In this document: positions 7,673-15,095 of the stretch, one piece after another | Layout: each line of letters begins with the position of its first letter | Position numbering within the stretch: the first letter of the stretch is position 1 | Origin: a virus | DNA: 25,711 bases | Direction: 5' to 3' (one strand) | IMG/VR virus record: IMGVR_UViG_3300042344_000204 | Coordinates: 1-25,711 of that record | Made by a program: the position numbers and the translations under genes | Notes under the pieces: generated by a model | The model's database searches: none | What the model was told of the DNA's origin: nothing | What the model saw: the letters and a program-made list of their open reading frames with translations, nothing else

Positions 7673-8107
7673 ATGATGCGCGATTTAGTCTCGCGGCTGG
7701 CAGAAAATCAGGTCATTGGGCCTGTCACTTTGTCGGCTGATAATACGCCGTCAGCAATCGACCTTGCTGGCTTTAATTCCGCTATGATCCTGATTTCGGT
7801 AGGCGCTGGCGGTATTACCTTCACGACCACAAATAAGATTGAGTTTGTTGTCACTCATTCCGATGATGACACGACATACACCAACGTAACTGATGCCGAT
7901 GTGCAGGGCGTTAGCGGTATTAGCAGCGGCATCGTTCGTTCGCTTACGGCTGCTAAAGCTGCGGCTGACACGGCCCCTACGGAAATCGGCTACATTGGTG
8001 GCAAACGCTATCTGAAAGTGCTTGCTGATTTCTCCGGCACCCACGCAACAGGAACGCCAGTTTCGGTTGTTCTTGTTAAGGGCAACGGCGTTTACAAGCC
8101 ATCGTGA
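7673..8107 (+). CDS. small head protein downstream of capsid, possible decoration protein
   Basis: 144 aa, beta-rich, without cysteines or membrane segments. The pattern 'MRDLVSRLA' at the start, then 'AIDLAGFNSAMILISVG', 'HSDDDTTYTNV' and 'GGKRYLKVLADFSGT', matches a protein type often encoded directly after HK97-type capsid genes in alphaproteobacterial phages. Position and composition fit a head decoration or stabilisation protein, but that is inference. The start at 7673 has AAGGA with a 10-nt spacer; a second ATG at 7676 is the alternative. Confidence 0.75.
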   Translation: MMRDLVSRLAENQVIGPVTLSADNTPSAIDLAGFNSAMILISVGAGGITFTTTNKIEFVVTHSDDDTTYTNVTDADVQGVSGISSGIVRSLTAAKAAADTAPTEIGYIGGKRYLKVLADFSGTHATGTPVSVVLVKGNGVYKPS

Positions 8108-8301
8108 TTATTAAAATGACGGCAGACTTTAGAGTAGCGATTGATGGATTCAGCGTTACCCTTTGGCCTGTTGACAGTATTCACGAATGTGATGACCAAC
8201 TCGGCGGCGATTTAATTGCCGCCGGGAAGGCTGAATTATTAAATCCTAATATGGAATCCGCTGCAAAACGGCGAGGCAGACCGCCAAAGGATGCGCTATG
8301 A
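8104..8301 (+). CDS. small protein with AT-hook-like C-terminus
   Basis: 65 aa from a GTG at 8104 that overlaps the previous TGA (GTGA). An ATG at 8116 would give 61 aa. The body (FRVAIDGFSVTLWPVDSIHE) looks like a small beta domain, followed by a Leu/Ala helix and a basic tail 'AAKRRGRPPKDAL'. RRGRPPK contains the RGRP core of AT-hook DNA-binding peptides. It ends in an ATGA overlap with the connector gene. Function unknown; it may contact packaged DNA or simply be a basic connector tail. Confidence 0.6.
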   Translation: MIIKMTADFRVAIDGFSVTLWPVDSIHECDDQLGGDLIAAGKAELLNPNMESAAKRRGRPPKDAL

Positions 8302-8972
8302 TCCGTTCCTCTGTGCCGCGTTTACGCCTCGTCACAGACGCTACAAGCGAGCCGATAACTCTAGCCGATGCAAAAGCGTTTTGTCGCGTAGATATTCCAG
8401 ATGAAGACGCTCTAATTACATCACTTATATCTGCGGCGCGTCGGTATGTAGAGAAAGAAACTGGCCTTGCGTTAAATACGCAGACTTGGGCGGCTGTGTT
8501 AGATCGTTGGCCAGAAGGTCAAGGGCAGGGCTTTGCTGGGCAATGGTGGGATGGCGTTCAACAACTGCCAATATCCCTAATTACATCTACAACCACAATC
8601 GAAATTCCAAAGCGGCCATTTCAGTCAATTACGCATGTCAAATTGCGAGACGCTTACGGAACGCTAACAACCGTTAATTCATCGGTTTATTTTACCGAAG
8701 TTTCAGATATGCGCGGGCGTGTTAATCGTGTTTTAGGCCAGATTTGGCCCGTAGTTATTTTAGCTAATTCTGGTGCCATAGAAATCACGTTCACCGCTGG
8801 TTTTGACGCCGCGCCTTATTCTGGATTGCCAGAAGATTTAAAACAGGCAATTTATATATTGGTCAAACACTGGTTTGATAATCGTGAGCCCGTTTCTGAT
8901 GGCCGGATGGCCTCTGTCCCCAGCCACATATTCCAAATTCTGCAACACTGGAAATCAGTGAGGCTTGCTTAA
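8298..8972 (+). CDS. head-tail connector, gp6 / phiE125 gp8-like
   Basis: 224 aa. The N-terminal region 'ITLADAKAFCRVDIPDEDAL' then 'ITSLISAARRYVEKETGLAL' (about 20-60) is the hallmark of the gp6-like adaptor family (phiE125 gp8 type). 'ITHVKLRDAYGTLTTVNSS' and 'YFTEVSDMRGRVNR' form the beta middle, and 'LPEDLKQAIYILVKHWFDNR' is the C-terminal helix. These proteins form the ring under the portal that closes the filled head. The ATG overlaps the preceding stop (ATGA), and the stop TAA shares a base with the next ATG (TAATG), so translation is probably coupled. Confidence 0.88.
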   Translation: MIRSSVPRLRLVTDATSEPITLADAKAFCRVDIPDEDALITSLISAARRYVEKETGLALNTQTWAAVLDRWPEGQGQGFAGQWWDGVQQLPISLITSTTTIEIPKRPFQSITHVKLRDAYGTLTTVNSSVYFTEVSDMRGRVNRVLGQIWPVVILANSGAIEITFTAGFDAAPYSGLPEDLKQAIYILVKHWFDNREPVSDGRMASVPSHIFQILQHWKSVRLA

Positions 8973-9382
8973 TGATTTCTCAAGTCGGCAAAATGCGCGA
9001 GCGAGTCGCCATATATTTGCAGACGCAAACTGTTAATGACGCTGGCGAAATAACGACTAGCTGGGATCAAACTACAAATTTTAACTGGGCCTCGACTAAC
9101 AATATTAATTGGGGCGACGGGGTAACTGTTAATTGGGCGGGTGGGGCAAGCCAGCCGTTGGCAGCTTGGGCGCGGGTAGAGCCTATGTCGGCTAGTTCTT
9201 TGACATTAGCTAATCGAGATGACGCGCAGCGGTTTTATAAAATGACCACAAGATACCGTACGGATATCACGACGAACAGTCGGATTATTTGGAGAGATCG
9301 CAAGTTCGACGTAACTGGCGTTATTGACGAAACCGAACAGCGCCAATTTTTGACGATATATCTCAAGGAAATCAACGCTTGA
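8972..9382 (+). CDS. head-tail joining (stopper) protein with an NW-repeat insertion
   Basis: 136 aa, head-tail joining family (SPP1 gp16 / HK97 stopper type). Family features: 'GKMRERVAIYLQTQTVNDAG' (6-25) at the start, 'AAWARVEPMSASS' (64-76), then 'RTDITTNSRIIWRDRKFDV' and 'FLTIYLKEIN' at the end. Between them, residues about 36-62 hold an unusual insertion with three copies of an aromatic/aliphatic-NW motif (FNWA, INWG, VNWA). A typical member goes almost directly from 'SW' to the 'WA.V.P' strand. The product would sit between the connector ring and the tail. Confidence 0.85.
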   Translation: MISQVGKMRERVAIYLQTQTVNDAGEITTSWDQTTNFNWASTNNINWGDGVTVNWAGGASQPLAAWARVEPMSASSLTLANRDDAQRFYKMTTRYRTDITTNSRIIWRDRKFDVTGVIDETEQRQFLTIYLKEINA

Positions 9383-9798
9383 TTAAAGTGGACATAAAAG
9401 AAATAAAGGTAAATGCTGATTTTGGGTCGGAAAATATCAAAAAGGGGATTGCTAACGGGCTTATGGCTATTGCGTTGATGGCGCAGGGCGAGGCTCAGAA
9501 ATCCATCTTGAAAGGCCCAAAAACAGGCAAATTATATAAAAGAGGCAAGAAAACCCACCAAGCCTCTGCTCCCGGCGAAGCACCTGCTAATGATTATGGG
9601 TTTTTAGCTAATAAAATTAATGCAGATATTGATTTTGAGAATATGGTGGCTAATCTACATAGTTCTGCGCCCTATTCGGCAAGTTTAGAGTATGGGACTC
9701 GCCATATGGCTGCTAGGCCGTTTCTGCGACCGGCAGTAGATAGAATAAAGCCACAAGCCGAAGGTATTTTAGTTGCCTACATCAAAGCGGCCGAATGA
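9379..9798 (+). CDS. HK97 gp10-like head-tail/tail completion protein
   Basis: 139 aa from a TTG start that overlaps the previous TGA (TTGA). AAGGA at 9365-9369, 9 nt upstream, supports this start; a GTG at 9388 is less well placed. Diagnostic stretch: 'HQASAPGEAPANDYGFLANK' near residue 60 and 'YSASLEYGTRHMAARPFLRP' near 97, the HK97 gp10 family pattern. A basic loop (KGPKTGKLYKRGKKTH) precedes it. The role is in joining heads to tails or completing the tail end. Confidence 0.88.
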   Translation: MIKVDIKEIKVNADFGSENIKKGIANGLMAIALMAQGEAQKSILKGPKTGKLYKRGKKTHQASAPGEAPANDYGFLANKINADIDFENMVANLHSSAPYSASLEYGTRHMAARPFLRPAVDRIKPQAEGILVAYIKAAE

Positions 9799-9964
9799 AG
9801 TTAAAGAAGAAATTATAAATCTGACCAAAACAATTAATATTTGGTTGGATGCGCAAACCAGTGAGCTTTGCGTAGAAATGGCTAATGGAATGAGGCTTGA
9901 AGTTCCTTTATCGCCAGAAGAATTTGAAGACCGAAAGAAACAAGGTATTCGGGTCGTAAAATAA
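9773..9964 (+). CDS. small hypothetical protein
   Basis: 63 aa. The only ribosome-binding support is GAAGG at 9760-9764, 8 nt before a TTG at 9773; there is no in-frame ATG. The gene overlaps the gp10-like gene by 26 nt. The sequence is charged and amphipathic ('EVKEEIINLTKTINIWLDAQ' then 'MRLEVPLSPEEFEDRKKQGI'), with no membrane segment, Cys cluster or recognised domain. It lies between tail-completion genes, so a connector-related accessory role is possible, but function is unknown. Confidence 0.5.
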   Translation: MPTSKRPNEVKEEIINLTKTINIWLDAQTSELCVEMANGMRLEVPLSPEEFEDRKKQGIRVVK

Positions 9965-9992
9965 TCTAATTATAATTCTGGAAGGCTTACCG

Positions 9993-10196
9993 ATGGAAAA
10001 TTCACCAGCGGAAACTACTGTTGCGCCTATTAAGGCTCAACATGTGGTTGAAGATACTTATCTTGATCTTGAAACAAAAGAAATTGTGAAAGTTTGGGAT
10101 AACACTACAAGCAGATATCGGGTTGGCGATACAGAGTTCAGCGTTTTAGTTGATTCAAAAGCCTATCAGACAGTAAATGCCCGCAAATCCTCTTGA
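9993..10196 (+). CDS. small hypothetical protein
   Basis: 67 aa with an ATG and GGAAGG about 9 nt upstream. The sequence ('VVEDTYLDLETKEIVKVWDN' then 'RYRVGDTEFSVLVDSKAY') looks like a small all-beta domain. No known motif. The 3' end overlaps the DUF3168-like gene by 20 nt. Its place between the gp10-like and tail-terminator genes suggests a late structural or assembly role, but I cannot name one. Confidence 0.6.
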   Translation: MENSPAETTVAPIKAQHVVEDTYLDLETKEIVKVWDNTTSRYRVGDTEFSVLVDSKAYQTVNARKSS

Positions 10197-10611
10197 TGCA
10201 ACTTATGCCTTAAAAGCGGCTGTAAGAACTGCCTTACTTGCTAACTCAACATTATCGACAACGCTTGTTGGCCTTAAAGTTGTAGATCTAGCTCCATCCA
10301 GCCACCCTACGCCGTATATTTCTATCGAAACGCGATCAAATGATTGGTCAACCGCGACAGAAGACGGTCAAGAAATACTTTTAGATATTAACGTCTGGCA
10401 CCAACCAGCAAGCCAGACTCCAGAAACAGTAACAGCGCGTAATTTAATGAGTGAAGTTAGGGTTGCGCTTCATACGGCGTCCCTATCTTTAGAAGCGCCG
10501 TTTAACTGTGTGCAAATCAGGGTTGATAACATGATTGGGCCATACCGTGACCCTGACGGAATGACACTACATGGTGTCGTTAGTGTTCGCGCATTGGTCG
10601 ATCATAGCTAA
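10177..10611 (+). CDS. tail terminator / completion protein (DUF3168-like)
   Basis: 144 aa. The N-terminal helix 'ALKAAVRTALLANSTLSTTL', the strand 'TPYISIETRSNDWSTATEDG' and then 'ILLDINVWHQPAS' with the helix 'ARNLMSEVRVALHTA' follow the order of DUF3168 tail-completion proteins, which cap the tail tube and join it to the head. Its position immediately before the tail-tube gene is where this family usually sits. The start at 10177 lies inside the preceding gene without a visible Shine-Dalgarno, so it may depend on translational coupling. Confidence 0.8.
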   Translation: MPANPLDATYALKAAVRTALLANSTLSTTLVGLKVVDLAPSSHPTPYISIETRSNDWSTATEDGQEILLDINVWHQPASQTPETVTARNLMSEVRVALHTASLSLEAPFNCVQIRVDNMIGPYRDPDGMTLHGVVSVRALVDHS

Positions 10612-10629
10612 TTCAAAGGAGTGATTTAA

Positions 10630-11073
10630 ATGGCTGGTCAAACTGGTCTTACATGGGCTTTAAGCGTTAGAACAGCAGCTACGCCTACATATACGGCAAT
10701 AGCAGGGATTCGTACTCGTAGCTTTAAAATTAATAATAACCCGGTTGATGTTACAACGGCTGAATCAACTGGCCGTTGGCGTGAACTACTTGGCGATACT
10801 GGAATTGTTGAGCTTGAGATTGACGCTAGTGGTCTTTACCAGAAAGACGCTCCGGGTCATCTTCTTCCGTCGCTAGTTGTTTCTGGCGCTTCAACGATAT
10901 TCCAACTTGTGTCTGCTTCTACCTCTGCAGGCATTACGATTGTTGGCTCGTTCATCGTTAGTGAATACGAGGCAGCAGCCACTTACAATGAGGCCGCGAC
11001 CTTCACGGTTAAGTTGATGTCAACTGGCGCTCCAACCATCACTTATAGCCCGGTTGCTACGACTCCGGCCTAA
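10630..11073 (+). CDS. major tail tube protein, copy 1
   Basis: 147 aa, TP901-1/phiE125-type major tail protein. Landmarks: 'IAGIRTRSFKINNNPVDVTT' (24-43), 'WRELLGDTGIVELEIDASGL' (50-69) and the C-terminal 'YNEAATFTVKLMSTGAPTIT'. It should polymerise into the tail tube around the tape measure. A near-ideal AAAGGAGTG precedes the ATG, fitting a protein needed in many copies. A paralogue follows after 35 nt and shares almost the whole length, differing mainly by one inserted domain. Confidence 0.88.
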   Translation: MAGQTGLTWALSVRTAATPTYTAIAGIRTRSFKINNNPVDVTTAESTGRWRELLGDTGIVELEIDASGLYQKDAPGHLLPSLVVSGASTIFQLVSASTSAGITIVGSFIVSEYEAAATYNEAATFTVKLMSTGAPTITYSPVATTPA

Positions 11074-11108
11074 TTAACGCTGTGATTGTAAAATTAACGA
11101 GGTAATAA

Positions 11109-11789
11109 ATGGCAGGCCAGACAGGAGCGCTTTTCGCGCTAGGCGTGAGAACGACAGGCGGGGGCTCTCCTGTCTATACTAACATTGCTGGCCTTAGAAC
11201 AAGATCGTTTAAGATCAGCAATAATCCTGTTGATGTTACAACTTCGCCAAATGCGTTTTTCTCGTGTTTGGCTACTATCGCATCATCTTCTGTAACGCTT
11301 CCAACCACGTTTTCCGATGGATCATCAGTCTCAACTGTGACTGGCTTTTACATAGGCGAAAACATTATCGTTGGTGGCGTTGCTTATCCTGTTACTGCCT
11401 ATAATGGTGGAACGCGAGTAGCTACTGTCACAGGAACGCCAACAGCCGGAAGTCAGTCAATTCAGATTGGAAACCCGGCATCAACGGATAATTGGCGCGA
11501 GCTTCTTGGTGATACAGGAACTGTTGAGCTAGAGATTTCTGCCGCTGGCCTTTATCAAAAAGATGCGCCAACACATTTGCTTCCTACGCTCGTTGCTTCT
11601 GGAGCAGATCAGGTATTTAGATTGGTTTCTAGTAATGTAACGCCCGGCATTACGATTGTGGGTAGTTTTGAAGTTACTGAATATGAGATGACGGCGACAT
11701 ATAATGAAGCTGTAACCTTCACTGTAAAGCTGATGTCAACCACTTCACCAACAATTACTTATAATCCTGCGGCGACAACCCCTGCTTAA
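11109..11789 (+). CDS. major tail tube protein paralogue, copy 2 with inserted domain
   Basis: 226 aa, a paralogue of the gene before it: same start (MAGQTG), same 'GLRTRSFKISNNPVDVTT' (28-45), 'WRELLGDTGTVELEISAAGL' (129-148), 'LYQKDAPTHLLPTLVASGA' and C-terminus. Between VDVTT and WRELL, where copy 1 has only about six residues, it carries about 80 extra residues (46-127). This Ser/Thr/Gly-rich beta stretch contains 'GFYIGENIIVGGVAYPVTAY' and resembles small beta domains found as surface insertions in phage structural proteins. The tube may be mixed, or this copy may serve a special position. Ribosome site GAGG; codon choice differs widely from copy 1, so the duplication is old. Confidence 0.87.
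   Translation: MAGQTGALFALGVRTTGGGSPVYTNIAGLRTRSFKISNNPVDVTTSPNAFFSCLATIASSSVTLPTTFSDGSSVSTVTGFYIGENIIVGGVAYPVTAYNGGTRVATVTGTPTAGSQSIQIGNPASTDNWRELLGDTGTVELEISAAGLYQKDAPTHLLPTLVASGADQVFRLVSSNVTPGITIVGSFEVTEYEMTATYNEAVTFTVKLMSTTSPTITYNPAATTPA
11244..11489 (+). other. inserted domain in tail tube copy 2
   Basis: Approximate DNA limits of the extra segment between the shared VDVTT and WRELLGDTG blocks. Its position is inferred by eye-aligning the two adjacent tail tube proteins. It encodes a Thr/Ser/Gly-rich beta-like domain ending in 'IQIGNPASTD'. Confidence 0.75.
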
Positions 11790-11799
11790 TTGAGGCTTT

Positions 11800-12174
11800 A
11801 TGGCTAATAGAGCGCGTGGTTATGCCGATGTATGTATCGGCAATGAAACATTTGAACTTGCTTTTGGTTTAGGCGTTTTAGCTGAAATCGAAAGCGAGTT
11901 TGATGTTGAATCATTTGAAGAGGCGCTTGACTTTGGAGACAAGGTTAGCGCCTCACGGCTTCGCAAACTCATGTTTGCGTTGTTGCGTGGAAATGAAGTT
12001 GAGCTAACGCCAGAACGCCGCAGGGCAGTCGATATGATGTCTCCTGCTGACTTTATGGAAAAGCTAACAGCCATAACTGGTTCATCTCCATTAACGCAGC
12101 AGCAAACACAAGAGCCAAAAGAAAAGGCGACCAAAACCCCTTTTCGGGCAAGGAACGCTGGCAGACGTGGATGA
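11800..12174 (+). CDS. tail assembly chaperone, upstream frame (GTA gp10-like)
   Basis: 124 aa. 'NETFELAFGLGVLAEIESEF' (15-34) followed by 'ASRLRKLMFALLRGNEVELT' (50-70) and 'ADFMEKLTAI' is the pattern of GTA-gp10-type tail proteins, which act as tape-measure chaperones. After residue 95 the sequence becomes a Gln/Lys-rich linker. The stop forms an ATGA overlap with the next gene. A slippery heptamer at 12138-12144 would allow a -1 shift into that next frame, giving a longer chaperone as in the lambda G/GT pair. GAGG precedes the ATG by about 6 nt. Confidence 0.82.
   Translation: MANRARGYADVCIGNETFELAFGLGVLAEIESEFDVESFEEALDFGDKVSASRLRKLMFALLRGNEVELTPERRRAVDMMSPADFMEKLTAITGSSPLTQQQTQEPKEKATKTPFRARNAGRRG
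12138..12144 (+). promoter_or_regulatory. candidate -1 programmed frameshift site C CCT TTT
   Basis: CCCTTTT fits X XXY YYZ in the frame of the upstream chaperone (zero-frame codons CCT at 12139, TTT at 12142). A -1 slip keeps pairing as CCC TTT and continues at TCG (12144), reading SGKERWQTW into the downstream gene's frame. That frame is open from 12051 to 12377 and has no ATG before 12171. The fusion would be 192 aa. A perfect 7-bp hairpin GTTAGGC/GCCTAAC lies at 12182-12202, further away than the usual 5-9 nt spacing of stimulatory structures. Confidence 0.7.
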
Positions 12175-12377
12175 AATTAGGGTTAGGCCATTTACGCCTA
12201 ACGCCTGACGCCTTTTGGCGCATGACGCTGACAGAGTTCTTCGCAGCTATTGACGGATATTTAGAAAGCAAGGGCGTCCGTAAGGGCGGGGGCGAATTAG
12301 AAGCGCCAACGTCTGAAGAAGTCGAAGCCCTATTTGCTGAATTAAACAAACAAAACAAGCAGGAACAAAATGGCTGA
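12171..12377 (+). CDS. tail assembly chaperone, downstream frame (phage TAC-like)
   Basis: 68 aa if it starts at the ATG at 12171 (ATGA overlap with the preceding stop). 'LGLGHLRLTPDAFWRMTLTE' (3-22) and 'FFAAIDGYL' match the small tail assembly chaperones that follow GTA gp10-like genes. In that family this motif is usually preceded by extra residues including a Trp; here those residues (ERWQTW) are encoded in the same frame upstream of the ATG and would be reached by the -1 frameshift from the preceding gene. It overlaps the tape-measure gene by 8 nt, which fits a role in keeping the tape measure soluble. Confidence 0.82.
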   Translation: MKLGLGHLRLTPDAFWRMTLTEFFAAIDGYLESKGVRKGGGELEAPTSEEVEALFAELNKQNKQEQNG

Positions 12378-14334
12378 AGCTGTTGCCGGAAGTCTCGTAT
12401 ATCAGTTTAAAGCTGATATTGCAGATTTAAAGAACGGCTTTGCCAATATTCAGACTGAGCTATCTAAGGTAAAGTCTGGTATTGGAACTGTTAATGATAA
12501 TTTTAAAAGTGTTGGCAAGGGCGCCTCAGAAAGCATTGGTCTTGCCAGACATGAAATGATTAATTTGTCTCGCCAAGTTGCAGACGTCGGCGTTAGTCTT
12601 GCTAGTGGTCAAAGTCCTTTTATGGTTTTGATTCAGCAAGGCGCTCAGATAAAGGATGTATTTTCTTCTAGTAAGGCTACATTTGCAGGATTAGCAGCAC
12701 AATTCATTACTGTCGGCAATATAGCAAAGATTGCCGCGCTTGGAATTGTCTCTATAGGCGCTGCTGCCTACTCAAGCCTTTCTAACTTAGAAAAGCTATC
12801 TGAGACAGCTAAGACGCTCGGAACAAATACACAGGCGCTTAGAGGGTTTAATCGTCAGGCATCTATTTTAGGCGTTGATCCTAAAGAATTAAATGAGCAA
12901 ATGGTCGCTCTTGCGCAACGAATACGCGAGGCGCAAACATCTGGCGGCGAATTAGCTGAAAAACTTGGCCGGATTGGCATTAATATAAAATCATTTGATC
13001 TAAGTAAGCCCGGCGAGTTTGCTCGGTTATTTGCTGAAATTGCGGAAAAGGTTCGCAATGGATCAAATGAAATTGATAAGTTAAATGCTTTAAAACTAAT
13101 CGGCTTTTCTTCTGAAATGCTTCGCGTATTTAGTGAGGGCGGGGCAGCGATTGATACATTTGTTAATAAATCTCGAGACGCCGCAGAAAATTCCACCACA
13201 CCTATTCGTGATAAGTGGAAAGAATTAAGAACATTATGGGATGAAATAGCAAATGCAATAGGTCAAAAATCTATTGATATTATTTCTAGCATTGTTGACT
13301 TTGTTAAAGATGCAATCAATCAAATAAATTCAGTTATAGATTATGTTAAAAGTAAATTTAACGAGCTTACAACATTTAAGTTTTCTGATGAAAAAGGGAT
13401 GGTTACAAACGGTGCCGGATCTTTAAGTAATTACGAAAACCGTTTAGGACTTCAAGATAAGCAAAAACTACCTGACATTAATATTAATGCGGCTTCTAAA
13501 CCAAAATCTGTCGATCTAAGTGGAATTTACAGCCTGCCCAAATCAAAAATGGATAAAGGCGTAGGTTCTCAAGTTGATCCATTAAAATCTTATATTGATA
13601 GCCTTAAAGAAGCCGCCGCAGTTTCTAAAGCAGAGGCAGATAATTGGGCGCTTGGTAATGTCGAAAAGGCAAAAGCTGAAGCACTCGCTAAAGCTAACGT
13701 CATTGCATCAAGAGAAGGTAAGACGCTTACCGATGGTATGCGCGATACAATTACGCAGTATGCAACGGGCGCTGCACAAGCAAAACTTCAAGTAGACAAT
13801 TTAAGAACGGCTCAGCAGGGGCTTAACCAGCTAATGAGCCAATTTGCTGATACAGCTATAAATGCCTTTGATGGTCTTATGGATCGCAGCAAGCGCATAA
13901 CAGATGTGTTGCGTGACCTAGTTAAAATGCTGGCTAATAACGCTTTAAAGGGCGCTTTAACGGGCGACGGCGCTTTTGGTCAGATGATGGGATTAGGCGG
14001 CAAAAACGGTAATACAGGTGGAATTTTGGGAATGCTTGGCGGCGCGGCAAAGTCGATGTTCGCAGGTTATTTTGCAGAAGGCGGGTCTATTCCATCTGGC
14101 AAATGGGGCATAGCTGGAGAAGCAGGGCCAGAGCTCATTCAAGGCCCGGCAAATATCATCCCTATGAATAATAATGGTGGATCTAAAATCACCATTCATA
14201 ATTATGCCAATGCCGAAGTTGATGCACGTCAAATGAGTGACGGGCAGATCATTGTGACTGTGCAAAAGATGATCAAAGACGGTTTGCGTCAGGTTCCGAA
14301 TATAATGGCTGAAGCACAACGGCGGTCTATTTAA
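12370..14334 (+). CDS. tail tape measure protein
   Basis: 654 aa. The N-terminal 60 residues are helical (YQFKADIADLKNGFANIQTE), followed by 'ARHEMINLSRQVADVGVSLA' and 'SPFMVLIQQGAQIKDVF' (about 60-98), the lambda-type tape-measure block, and a hydrophobic stretch about 104-137. A long helical, AT-rich, Lys/Asn-rich middle follows. Near the C-terminus 'FAEGGSIPSGKWGIAGEAGP' and 'ELIQGPANIIP' is the typical closing motif. It sets tail length and is expelled at infection. At about 0.15 nm per residue it predicts a tail near 100 nm (inference). The start overlaps the chaperone gene by 8 nt. Confidence 0.93.
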   Translation: MAEAVAGSLVYQFKADIADLKNGFANIQTELSKVKSGIGTVNDNFKSVGKGASESIGLARHEMINLSRQVADVGVSLASGQSPFMVLIQQGAQIKDVFSSSKATFAGLAAQFITVGNIAKIAALGIVSIGAAAYSSLSNLEKLSETAKTLGTNTQALRGFNRQASILGVDPKELNEQMVALAQRIREAQTSGGELAEKLGRIGINIKSFDLSKPGEFARLFAEIAEKVRNGSNEIDKLNALKLIGFSSEMLRVFSEGGAAIDTFVNKSRDAAENSTTPIRDKWKELRTLWDEIANAIGQKSIDIISSIVDFVKDAINQINSVIDYVKSKFNELTTFKFSDEKGMVTNGAGSLSNYENRLGLQDKQKLPDININAASKPKSVDLSGIYSLPKSKMDKGVGSQVDPLKSYIDSLKEAAAVSKAEADNWALGNVEKAKAEALAKANVIASREGKTLTDGMRDTITQYATGAAQAKLQVDNLRTAQQGLNQLMSQFADTAINAFDGLMDRSKRITDVLRDLVKMLANNALKGALTGDGAFGQMMGLGGKNGNTGGILGMLGGAAKSMFAGYFAEGGSIPSGKWGIAGEAGPELIQGPANIIPMNNNGGSKITIHNYANAEVDARQMSDGQIIVTVQKMIKDGLRQVPNIMAEAQRRSI

Positions 14335-15095
14335 TGCGTGATCCCACAATCGCTCTATGGCCAGATAACTTAGTTCCAATGAATATGACGGTGACGATTG
14401 ATCGTCCTGTCTTTAAGGGGCCAAAACCATTAGACGGTCGAGAGCAAGTTGTCGCGTCATCGTCGGGCGGGTGGTTAATATCTTACGAGGGTATTCCAGT
14501 TCATGGTAATAAATATCGCCAGTTTCGTTCTATCTGGTCTGCTATAGGCGCATTCGCTAAGCCTATATATGTAAAGCCAGAATTTTCGCCAAATATGCTG
14601 GCGAAGCGTAACGGTATATTACCTCAAACCACATATTTTGATCAGATCGGCACTTTAAAGAATGTTTTAGAATGGGCTTTAGCTGAACTAACGTGGGGAG
14701 GCGGCAACCCATTATGTTGGGGAACAACAGGAAGTGGTTGGTCAGATTTTCAAGATGGCGCAGTTTTTACTCAGTCAACTGGTGATTGCTATTTAAAATC
14801 TAGTGCGGTGCGCGGTGACGTTTATATCAGCGTAGAAAATTCCGCAGTCTCAAATTTAGAGGCTGGTGACTATTTTGAGATTAATGGCCGCTTACACCTT
14901 GTTCAAGGTATAGATGGCGACTCTTGGAGTATTTGGCCGCCTCTGCGTCAAAGCTATCCGTCAGGCACACAGCTTGAGATAGATGACCCGCGCATGGTTG
15001 GTTATCTCGTTACGGACTCAAGAGCTTTGTCTTTGTCAAACGACTTTGGCCGGGTTTCTCGCGTATCTGTTGACTTCATTGAGGCTAACTGGTGA
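14334..15095 (+). CDS. distal tail / tail tip protein (gp12 position)
   Basis: 253 aa, mainly beta. It starts in a TAATG overlap with the tape measure. Features: 'GGWLISYEGIPVHGNKYRQF' (45-65), 'LQTTYFDQIGT', a Gly/Trp-rich loop 'WGGGNPLCWGTTGSGWSDF' and 'AGDYFEINGRLHLVQGID' (a beta-barrel-like strand pair). The order tape measure, this gene, a second tip gene, a small Cys protein and a hub is that of GTA-type and many siphovirus tail tips, so this is probably the distal tail component attached to the tube end. No exact family recognised. Confidence 0.7.
   Translation: MRDPTIALWPDNLVPMNMTVTIDRPVFKGPKPLDGREQVVASSSGGWLISYEGIPVHGNKYRQFRSIWSAIGAFAKPIYVKPEFSPNMLAKRNGILPQTTYFDQIGTLKNVLEWALAELTWGGGNPLCWGTTGSGWSDFQDGAVFTQSTGDCYLKSSAVRGDVYISVENSAVSNLEAGDYFEINGRLHLVQGIDGDSWSIWPPLRQSYPSGTQLEIDDPRMVGYLVTDSRALSLSNDFGRVSRVSVDFIEANW

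Noticed and set aside
9971-9976. TATAAT as a -10 promoter box before the 9993 gene
   Set aside because: No -35-like sequence lies 16-18 nt upstream (TTCGGG at best) and the gap is only 28 nt inside a dense operon.
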